This document shows positions 57,545-64,000 of a stretch of 64,000 nucleotides of DNA, piece by piece. The DNA comes from Geomonas sp. RF6. GTDB lineage: Bacteria > Desulfobacterota > Desulfuromonadia > Geobacterales > Geobacteraceae. The notes under the pieces were generated by a model. It saw only the letters and a program-made list of their open reading frames with translations, ran no database searches and was not told where the DNA came from. Each line of letters begins with the position of its first letter. Position 1 is the first letter of the stretch. The DNA lies in the NCBI RefSeq assembly GCF_021044625.1, contig NZ_CP087999.1:1071001-1135000 (forward strand), given 5' to 3'. A program made the position numbers and the translations under genes.

Positions 57545-60403
57545 CTATTGTGCCGGCCCCTGTTCTTTCTTCTTCCGAGGAGCCCTCGGCTTCTTCGGCT
57601 TCTCGGCGGGTGCCTCGGCTGGCGCGCTTGCCGTTTCCGGTGCCGCCTGGGCCGGTCCTTTCTTGCGCGGAGCTCTTTTCTTGCGTGCCGGCTCATTCCC
57701 CTCCGGCTGCGGCTGCGGCACCGCGTCCCCTCCGGCCAGCGGTGCTGCCACCGGGGCCACCGTCGGTTCGGCGGATGCGGCGGGCTCGGCGCCTTCCGCT
57801 GCGGGCTTTTCACCTTTCGGCTTGCGGCTTCGGCTCCTGCGGGGCTTCGCCGGCTTCTCCGCAGCGGAAGCCGAAGCTTCCGGAAGAGCCGGCTGCTCAC
57901 CCTCGGCCGGCTGCGCCGGTGGCTGTTCCTCTGCGGCGGGGTGTTCCACCTCGACCGGCTGCTGCGCCTCCAGAGGTTCCTCCTCCGCAGCCTCTTCACT
58001 CTCAGCAGCGGACTCCCCTTCCAGCACCTCGGCGTCTGCCTCTCCTTCCTGCAGCTCGACATCCGCGAGCGCCTCCTCCAGCGGTTGCACGATCTCCACC
58101 GGCAAAACAACCTCTGCCGGCTGGATGATCTCGAAGGGGACGACGACCTCTATCGGCTCCACCATGACAGCAGCAACGGTTATTTCCTCTTCCCCTGCTC
58201 CTTCGAGGAGGGCCTCGACGGCACCCTCGCCGGCAGCACCGGCAGCCGCCTTCTTCCTGCGCCCGCGGCTTCTCTTCGGCTTCTCGGCGCCTGCGGCGAC
58301 GGGCTCCGCGGGGAGAGGCACAGCGATCTCTTCCTCGGGCTCCGCATGCGGCTCCCCTTCACCCGCCACATCAGCCTCGGCGGCGGCCTCAGCCTGAGCC
58401 CCTTCCTGCGGGTGCTTCCCGCCACGACGTCTCTTGCGACGACGTTTCTTCTTCCCTTCCTCGCCGGTCACTTCCGCCGCTGCGGCACCCTCCGGGGTCT
58501 CTTCCGCGGCGGCCGGTGCTCCTTCGAGAACTTCGGGAGCGCCCTCTGCTCCTTCCGCGGCTTCCCCTTCGGCAGGGGCGCCGGCGTCCTCGGCGACAGC
58601 AGCCTCGGCGGCAGCTCCTTCAGCGCCCCCACCCTTGCCGCGTTTGCGCCGCCGTCTGCGCTTCTTCTTCGGCTCTTCGGTCTCCCCTTCCGCGGCGACT
58701 GCCGGCTCAAGCGCAGCCGCAGGCTCGCCCGCTGCCTCGGTCGCAGCCATTTCGGCTGCTGCCACAGGAAGTTCCACAACGGCGGGGTGCACCTCTTCTG
58801 CGGCGCCTTTCCCCTTCCCTCTTTTCTTCTTCTTCCGTTCCCCTTCCTGCGGCACTTCCTCTTTCCCTGCGCGCAGGGCGACCTTCTCTGCAGGAGCTTC
58901 CTCCAGGAGGACCTTTTCGCGCCTCACCAGTTCGAGCTCCATCTGGTTCAGGAGGAAGGAAGGCTTTCCCTTCACCGTCACCTGGATGTCGTAGTCGTTC
59001 TCGATCTGGGAGAGCTCGCGGCGTTTCCGGTTCAGGAGGTAGTAGGCCACCTCCAGCGGGAGACTACCGATGACGTCGGCAATGACCCCCTTCGCGGCGG
59101 CCGCATGGACCTTGCGCAGGAAGGAGAGTGCCATCGCCTCGACCGATTTCACCTTTCCGCGCCCGTCGCAGTGCGGGCACTCCAGCGTGCTCGCCTGGTG
59201 GAGCGTCTGCCTGATGCGCTGCCGCGACATCTCCAGGAGACCGAACTCCGAAATGCGGGCCACGTTCACGCGCGCCTTGTCCGCCTTCAGCGCCGTCTTT
59301 AGCGTCCTCTCCACCTCCGCGTTGTGCTTGCGGTCACGCATGTCGATGAAGTCGATGACGATGAGCCCGCCAAGGTCGCGCAGCCGCAGCTGCCTCGCAG
59401 CCTCTTCGGCGGCTTCGAGGTTCGTCTTGAACGCGGTGTCCTCGACCCCTTTCTCGCCGGTCGACTTCCCGGAGTTGACGTCGATGGAGACGAGCGCCTC
59501 GGTCGGTTCGATGAATATGGAGCCGCCGGACTTGAGAGGTACCTTCTTCTCGTAGATGAGATCGATCTGCTCTTCCAGCTGGTAGCGCGAAAAGATCGGG
59601 CGCTTCTCCTGGTGCATCTTCACGAGCTTTTCAAACTGGGGGTCGATCTCCTTCAGGCAGTCGCGCACGTCCTTGAAGACGTCCTTGCTGTCGACGAGGA
59701 CCTCGTCGATGTCGGCGCTGAAGTAGTCGCGGATCGTCCTCACGATGAGGGACGACTCCTGGTAGATGAGTCCCGCCCCCTTCATCCCGCTCCCCTGCTC
59801 GCGCACCCCCTGGTACAGGGCGATGAGGGAGTTGAGGTCCTTCTGGAGCTCGTCGACGGTGCGCCCCACCGCTTCCGTCCTGATGATGTAGCCGTACCCT
59901 TCCGGTATGTTCATCCCGGCGATCATCTCTTTGAGCTTCTTTCTTTCCGACTCGCTCTCCACCTTGCGGGAGATCCCCGAGGAATCGCTGCCGGGCATCA
60001 GCACCATGTAGCGTCCGGGGAGGGAGATGTAGGTGGTGAGTGCGGAGCCTTTGTTGTCCCGCTCCCCCTTTTCCACCTGCACTATGATTTCCTGCCCCCT
60101 TCTCAGCACCTCCTGGATGCGGGGACGCTTGTGCCTTTGCTCCTCCGGCACGTCGTCGCGCCATTTCCAGTTTTCCGGGTGCAATTCACCCATCTGCAAA
60201 AAGCCGAGCTTCTTGAGCCCCACGTCCACGAAGGCTGCCTGCAGACCCGGCTCTACACGGACCACGACCCCCTTGTAGATGTTGCCGCGGATTTGCTCGT
60301 TCCCGGCAATCTCCACGTCAAGATCCACGAGGCGGCCATCCTCGACGATCGCCACGCGCGCTTCTTCAGCGTGAAGCGCATTGATTAACATTTTTTTCGG
60401 CAT
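57545..60403 (-). CDS. rng: Ribonuclease E/G with long low-complexity tail
   Basis: A 952-residue endoribonuclease. Start MPKKMLINALHAEEARVAIV is typical. S1 domain (35-125), catalytic DNase-I-like domain with SIDVNSG and VIDFIDM (the two metal-binding Asp), and the zinc-link CPHCDGRG near 410. Residues 530-952 are a disordered tail of alternating Ala/Glu-rich and Lys/Arg-rich blocks (KKKRRRRRKRGKG, KPKRSRGRRKK, KPRRSRSRKPKG, KPRAPRKKKEQG). In E. coli RNase E such a tail binds RNA and degradosome partners. The longer in-frame ATG lacks a ribosome site; AAAGGAC supports 60403. Confidence 0.93.
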   Translation of the reverse strand: MPKKMLINALHAEEARVAIVEDGRLVDLDVEIAGNEQIRGNIYKGVVVRVEPGLQAAFVDVGLKKLGFLQMGELHPENWKWRDDVPEEQRHKRPRIQEVLRRGQEIIVQVEKGERDNKGSALTTYISLPGRYMVLMPGSDSSGISRKVESESERKKLKEMIAGMNIPEGYGYIIRTEAVGRTVDELQKDLNSLIALYQGVREQGSGMKGAGLIYQESSLIVRTIRDYFSADIDEVLVDSKDVFKDVRDCLKEIDPQFEKLVKMHQEKRPIFSRYQLEEQIDLIYEKKVPLKSGGSIFIEPTEALVSIDVNSGKSTGEKGVEDTAFKTNLEAAEEAARQLRLRDLGGLIVIDFIDMRDRKHNAEVERTLKTALKADKARVNVARISEFGLLEMSRQRIRQTLHQASTLECPHCDGRGKVKSVEAMALSFLRKVHAAAAKGVIADVIGSLPLEVAYYLLNRKRRELSQIENDYDIQVTVKGKPSFLLNQMELELVRREKVLLEEAPAEKVALRAGKEEVPQEGERKKKKRGKGKGAAEEVHPAVVELPVAAAEMAATEAAGEPAAALEPAVAAEGETEEPKKKRRRRRKRGKGGGAEGAAAEAAVAEDAGAPAEGEAAEGAEGAPEVLEGAPAAAEETPEGAAAAEVTGEEGKKKRRRKRRRGGKHPQEGAQAEAAAEADVAGEGEPHAEPEEEIAVPLPAEPVAAGAEKPKRSRGRRKKAAAGAAGEGAVEALLEGAGEEEITVAAVMVEPIEVVVPFEIIQPAEVVLPVEIVQPLEEALADVELQEGEADAEVLEGESAAESEEAAEEEPLEAQQPVEVEHPAAEEQPPAQPAEGEQPALPEASASAAEKPAKPRRSRSRKPKGEKPAAEGAEPAASAEPTVAPVAAPLAGGDAVPQPQPEGNEPARKKRAPRKKGPAQAAPETASAPAEAPAEKPKKPRAPRKKKEQGPAQ

Positions 60404-60887
60404 AAAGTCCTTTGATTTCCTTTTGTTGGGGCTGGTCCGCACGCACCGCTGCACGCAGGTATGCAGGAAAGCCCATTACATATCAGAGCCCCCGATGAGG
60501 GCCGATCCACTTCTTTATATAGATCCCCGCCGTCCGGCAGGGGCCAATAGCTCATTAAAACTGTGGGATTATAGCAGAGTTTCTCTGTCATATCACACAA
60601 AAAAGCATTTGCTGCAGCAAACGAGATACCACCATACAGAACGGTGCGCAACCGACAGTACCGACACGTTCGGAAATAGATCTATTTTGGTTAACCGCCT
60701 CCTATACCGAAGGCGTTTTCAGACGGATCGTTCGCTCCCTTTCCGCTGAGACTGCCGTTTCCCCGTGAAAGGCAGCAAAAAGAAAAGGCAGATCTCCGAT
60801 TTTCAGTCAATCTTCCTCCGTCCAGGAAAAAGAAACTAAAAAAGGAAGCCTGCCCTGCCTTCACAGTAACAAACCGCACGATGGCGG
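60404..60887. other. Upstream region of rng with predicted long 5' leader
   Basis: No gene is supported. On the minus strand an exact TATAAT lies at 60568-60573 with a poor -35. The leader would then be about 155 nt, which is long enough for the autoregulation known for RNase E messages. The part at 60690-60887 is the 3' flank of xth and carries a G/C-rich stretch before a T-run near 60836-60865, a weak candidate terminator. Confidence 0.4.
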
Positions 60888-61718
60888 TCAATCCTCATCA
60901 GGACTCGCTACCGGAGGGTCTTCAGACGGTACGGAGGACAGTTCTGCGCGCGGTGGCGCGACTTCCAGCGAGACGGGGCAGTGATCGGATCCGGCGATAT
61001 GGGAGAGGATCCCTGCGGCAGAGACCTTGCCGGCGAGGGAGGCGTCCACGAAGAAGTAATCGATCCGCCACCCGATGTTTCTCTGGCGCACCCCGGGGCG
61101 ATAGCTCCACCAGGTGTAGTGCCCGCCGTCGGGGCAAAAGATCCTGAAGGTGTCCACAAAGCCTGCGGCAATGAACCTGTCGATCCACGACCTCTCCTCC
61201 GGGAGGAAGCCTGCATTCTCCATGTTCTGGCGGGGGTTTCTGAGGTCGATCTCGCGGTGGGCGATGTTGAAGTCCCCTCCGATGACGACCGAGTACCCCT
61301 CTTCCCTCTTTTTCTGGAGATAGCGGAGAATCTTGTCCAGAAAGTAGATCTTGTGGTCGAGACGCAATAGTCCACGCTGGCTGTTCGGGAAGTAGGCGTT
61401 GACGACCGCAATCCCGTTTGCAAAGTTCAGCGTGAGAACCCTCCCTTCGCAGTCTATGTCGGGGACTCCTATGCCGCATTCCACCGACACAGGCGCGATG
61501 CGGGAGAAGGTGGCGACCCCGCTGTACCCCGGGCGCAGTGCCGGGTGCCACCAGGAGCGGTACCCCAGCTCGGAAAGGAAAAGGGCGGGCACCTGATGCT
61601 CTTCCGCCTTTGTCTCCTGAAGGAGAAGTAGGTCCGGCTTCTCCTCCTGCAGGAGGGGAAGGACCTGTGATTCCATCCGGGCCCTCAGCCCGTTCACATT
61701 CCAGGAAAGAAGTTTCAT
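60888..61718 (-). CDS. xth: Exodeoxyribonuclease III / AP endonuclease
   Basis: A 276-residue DNA repair nuclease. Motifs: LLSWNVNGLRARM, LLLQETKAEEHQVP (metal-binding Glu), GGDFNIAHREIDL, WWSYRPGVRQRNIGWRIDYF and GSDHCPVSLEV (catalytic His). It cuts at abasic sites and removes 3' blocks. GAGG precedes ATG 61718; the in-frame ATG at 61760 would add 14 residues not seen in the family. Divergent from the HAD gene. Confidence 0.95.
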   Translation of the reverse strand: MKLLSWNVNGLRARMESQVLPLLQEEKPDLLLLQETKAEEHQVPALFLSELGYRSWWHPALRPGYSGVATFSRIAPVSVECGIGVPDIDCEGRVLTLNFANGIAVVNAYFPNSQRGLLRLDHKIYFLDKILRYLQKKREEGYSVVIGGDFNIAHREIDLRNPRQNMENAGFLPEERSWIDRFIAAGFVDTFRIFCPDGGHYTWWSYRPGVRQRNIGWRIDYFFVDASLAGKVSAAGILSHIAGSDHCPVSLEVAPPRAELSSVPSEDPPVASPDED

Positions 61719-61881
61719 GGCCTTGCCTCGTGCCCTGCTGACTGCCTCTTCAATAATCAAAGGTAACCGTTCCTGGAGCCCACACCAACACTTTTCCGTG
61801 AGGGAGACGGTATTTCAGAGAGTTGCACCTGCGCCGGAAACTGGGACACTGTTAAGCGTGAAGGAGATGGGGGACTAACGG

Positions 61882-62562
61882 ATGAGGTTCAGGGCGTTTG
61901 CCACCGACTACGACGGGACTCTGGCGCGCCGCGGGAAGGTCGCGGAGGAGACGGTCGCGGCTCTTGCGACGCTGCGGGACGACGGGGTAAAGCTCGTTCT
62001 GGTCACCGGGCGGGAGATGGAGGATCTACGCAGCGTCTTTCCGCAGACAGAGCTTTTCGACCTCATCGTCGCGGAAAACGGGGCAGTCCTCTGCCGGCCG
62101 CAGTCCGGGAGCCAGCAGGCGCTGGCCGCCCCCCCTCCGGCGATATTTTGCACGCGCCTGCGGGAGCGCGGTGTCGACTTCGCCACTGGAATCGTTATAG
62201 TTGCGACCACGCGCCCTTTCGAGCGGGAGACGGCGGAAGCGCTCGCAGAGCTCGGACTGGATCTCTCCGTGATCTATAACAAGAACGCGGTGATGATCCT
62301 GCCGCGAGGGGTGCACAAGGGGACGGGGCTCGATGCTGCCCTCAGCGAACTGGGAGTGGAGTGGCAGGAGACGATGGGGGTCGGCGACGCGGAAAACGAC
62401 CTCGACTTCCTCTCCCGGTGCGGGTACGCGGTCGCCACCGGCAACGCCCTGCAGGTCGTCCAGGACAAGGCGCAGCTCGTCGCGGATGAAAACGGCGCAG
62501 GAGTGAGGGAAGCGGCCGCCCTCCTGCGCAGGCTCAACGGAACAGTACCGGAAGGAGAGTGA
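61882..62562 (+). CDS. HAD-superfamily phosphatase (Cof-type)
   Basis: A 226-residue hydrolase. Nucleophile motif ATDYDGTLA (D8, D10), VTGREMEDL (motif II), K in PRGVHKGTGLDAAL and GVGDAENDLDFL (motif IV). A small cap lies at about 75-150. Cytosolic phosphatase with unknown substrate, possibly a sugar or nucleotide phosphate. Followed by the trmO-like gene one base after its stop, so the two form an operon. Confidence 0.88.
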   Translation: MRFRAFATDYDGTLARRGKVAEETVAALATLRDDGVKLVLVTGREMEDLRSVFPQTELFDLIVAENGAVLCRPQSGSQQALAAPPPAIFCTRLRERGVDFATGIVIVATTRPFERETAEALAELGLDLSVIYNKNAVMILPRGVHKGTGLDAALSELGVEWQETMGVGDAENDLDFLSRCGYAVATGNALQVVQDKAQLVADENGAGVREAAALLRRLNGTVPEGE

Positions 62563-62563
62563 G

Positions 62564-63025
62564 ATGGAGTTCGAGCCGATCGGCGTCATCCACACGCCGT
62601 TTCAGACAAAGGAAGAGTGCCCCATGCAGCCGATGTACGCACTGGGGGCGGTGGGAAAAGTGGAGGTTTTCGAGCCGTACGCCTCCGGGCTGCGGGACGT
62701 GGAGCTTTTTTCACACGTCTACCTCCTGTACCACTTCGACCGTTCCGGCGAGGTGAAGATGTTCCGCCCCCCCTTTCTGGACGACCTGCCGCATGGCGTC
62801 TTCGCCACGAGGCACCCGTGCAGGCCAAACGGCATCGGCATGTCCATCGTCCAGGTACTCAAGAGGGAAAATAACGTGGTGGAAGTCGCGGGGATCGACG
62901 TGCTGGACGGCACCCCCCTCCTCGACATCAAGCCGTACATGCCGCGTTTCGACAAGATCGACGACGCCTCGGAAGGGTGGCTGAGCGAGAAGCCCCCCCG
63001 CCCGAAGCCGGCAGGAAGGGAGTAG
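62564..63025 (+). CDS. tRNA (N6-threonylcarbamoyladenosine37-N6)-methyltransferase-like TrmO/TsaA
   Basis: A 153-residue protein of the TsaA/TrmO family: FEPIGVIHTPFQTKEECPMQ, VYLLYHFDRS, RHPCRPNGIGMSIVQVLKR and DIKPYMPRFDKIDDA. TrmO uses SAM to methylate t6A37 of tRNA. This copy is shorter than the E. coli protein, with only the N-terminal catalytic domain, as in archaeal TsaA. Translation starts one base after the HAD gene stop, so coupling is likely. Confidence 0.85.
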   Translation: MEFEPIGVIHTPFQTKEECPMQPMYALGAVGKVEVFEPYASGLRDVELFSHVYLLYHFDRSGEVKMFRPPFLDDLPHGVFATRHPCRPNGIGMSIVQVLKRENNVVEVAGIDVLDGTPLLDIKPYMPRFDKIDDASEGWLSEKPPRPKPAGRE

Positions 63026-63031
63026 ATCGTC

Positions 63032-64000
63032 TCACGGCGCAGGCTCACCTTCGGCGCGGGCCATGTCCGCCTCCACGTAACGGCTGCAGACGAAGCAGAA
63101 GATCCCCGCCAGTGCCACCGCCGCCGGGGTGACCAGCAACGCGCCGCGCAGCCCCCAGTGGTCCGAGAGCCATCCAAGGATCGTGGGAGAGACGGCGTCG
63201 CCGAGGGCGTGGATGAAGAAGATATTGACCGCGAAGGCCATGGCGCGCACCGAAGGTTTCGTCACATTCACGATGACCGTGTTGAGCGGCCCGGTGTTCA
63301 GAAAGAGGAAGAACTCCGCCAGGAAGGCGGCGGCGAGGCAGCCGGCAAGGGAGTCGGCCATGATGGAGCAGGCGGTTATCGGGGTGCCGATGAGGAAGCC
63401 CCAGCCGGAAATGAAGAGATACCCCTTGCGGGTCCTCTTTTGCCAGCGGTCCCCGAGCCACCCACCGGCGGCGGTGCCGAGTATGCCGGCGAGAACGGTG
63501 ACGAGGCCAAAGAGAAAGTTCCCCTTCTCCACGTCGACGTGGTGCACCCGGTTCAGAAAGGACGGCAGCCACTGGGCGAGCCCACCCATGGCAAAGGTCA
63601 TCGCCGCCATCGCCAGCGTATTGCAGACAAAGGAGCGGTTGGAGAAAAAGGCGCCGTACCCACGACGTTTCTCCATAGAGGAGCCGACCTCGTCCCCACC
63701 CCTCGGAGGCTCCCGCAGGAGCGCCACAGGGATGGCGAGAAGAAGCCCCGGCACACCGACCATCAGGAATGCCGCGTGCCACCCGAAGCGGTGACCGAGG
63801 ACGCCGCCGAGAAGGTAGCCGAGGGCGCTCCCGACCGGGATGGCGAGATAAAACCAGGAAAGGACGCGGCCTCGTCGCTCCTTCGGGAAGAAGTCGGCGA
63901 TGAGACCTGGCGAGACCGTTCCAAAGCTCGCCTCCCCGATCCCCACGACCGTCCTCGCGGCAAGGAGGGTGCGGTACCCCGGTGCGACACCGGCAAGGGC
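63032..64000 (-). CDS. Spinster-type MFS transporter (N-terminus beyond window)
   Basis: The open frame runs off the window. About 322 residues are present, with nine or so hydrophobic segments. RTVVGIGEASFGTVSPGLIA followed by KERRGRVLSWFYLAIPVGSA is a Spinster-like MFS signature, with the A-motif GDRWQKRTRKG between later helices. It lies in the inner membrane; substrate unknown (lipid, sugar or drug). Convergent with the trmO-like gene, 6 bp apart. Confidence 0.83.
   Translation of the reverse strand, partial: ALAGVAPGYRTLLAARTVVGIGEASFGTVSPGLIADFFPKERRGRVLSWFYLAIPVGSALGYLLGGVLGHRFGWHAAFLMVGVPGLLLAIPVALLREPPRGGDEVGSSMEKRRGYGAFFSNRSFVCNTLAMAAMTFAMGGLAQWLPSFLNRVHHVDVEKGNFLFGLVTVLAGILGTAAGGWLGDRWQKRTRKGYLFISGWGFLIGTPITACSIMADSLAGCLAAAFLAEFFLFLNTGPLNTVIVNVTKPSVRAMAFAVNIFFIHALGDAVSPTILGWLSDHWGLRGALLVTPAAVALAGIFCFVCSRYVEADMARAEGEPAP

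Overview
The window reads as chromosome of a Geobacteraceae-type bacterium (Desulfuromonadota, Geobacter/Geomonas-like). This is inferred from the gene families present: MASE3 and FIST sensors, an [FeFe]-hydrogenase maturase, PilZ and CheV signalling proteins, a DACNV-like diadenylate-cyclase-family protein and a very large fibronectin-type-III surface protein. High GC, purine-rich Shine-Dalgarno sites and C/G-rich intergenic palindromes agree. No rRNA, tRNA, CRISPR array or prophage was seen. One intact IS481-type element is present.

Layout. 1-2.3 kb: a GAF/PAS sensor protein cut by the window edge, behind a FIST sensor gene. 2.4-7.9 kb: a small exported protein, an orphan B12-binding radical SAM protein, a MASE3-GAF histidine kinase and a lipoprotein. 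8.3-10.4 kb: a TetR regulator divergent from an old-yellow-enzyme reductase and a tautomerase, with two matching operator-like palindromes between them. 10.6-15.8 kb: a zinc metallopeptidase, a YidB-like protein, Lon, a BON protein and a glycine-rich stress-type protein. 16-17.2 kb: the IS481 element, sitting in an intergenic C-rich repeat. 17.3-21.3 kb: hydG with its TM1266-type partner, a class II aldolase and a hotdog thioesterase. 21.4-24.8 kb: a Cys-containing PAS protein, the DAC-family protein, the Mn exporter MntP and thiol peroxidase Tpx. 25.1-36.3 kb: one 3,743-residue secreted multidomain protein. 36.7-42 kb: an AspT/YidE-type transporter, a HigA antitoxin beside a frameshifted HigB toxin, a UBP-zinc-finger protein, PhnA, a DUF309 protein, GreB and an exported adhesin-E-like protein. 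42-47.1 kb: a signalling block (membrane PilZ protein, CheV, glycosyltransferase, REC-PilZ regulator, lipid kinase). 47.4-56.1 kb: a LonB-type protease downstream of sucA-sucB-lpdA-lipB. 56.2-64 kb: CrcB/Fluc, an outer-membrane protein, RNase E/G with a long tail, exonuclease III, a HAD phosphatase, TrmO/TsaA and a Spinster-type MFS transporter cut by the window edge.

How the genes fit together. The clearest functional unit is the 2-oxoglutarate dehydrogenase operon: E1, E2 and E3 followed by the lipoate attachment enzyme, behind a good sigma-70 promoter. The TM1266-hydG pair implies [FeFe]-hydrogenase maturation, but hydE, hydF and the hydrogenase are not here. Several proteins are signal-input or second-messenger modules (GAF/PAS, FIST, MASE3, PilZ, CheV, DAC-like).

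Most worth following up: the DAC-family protein with an altered RHR motif; the terminator-like hairpin at the start of the TM1266-hydG transcript; the single-base frameshift in the HigB-like toxin; the structured leader of the FIST gene; the giant secreted protein; the SucB lacking half of its E3-binding domain; and several families of intergenic palindromes.
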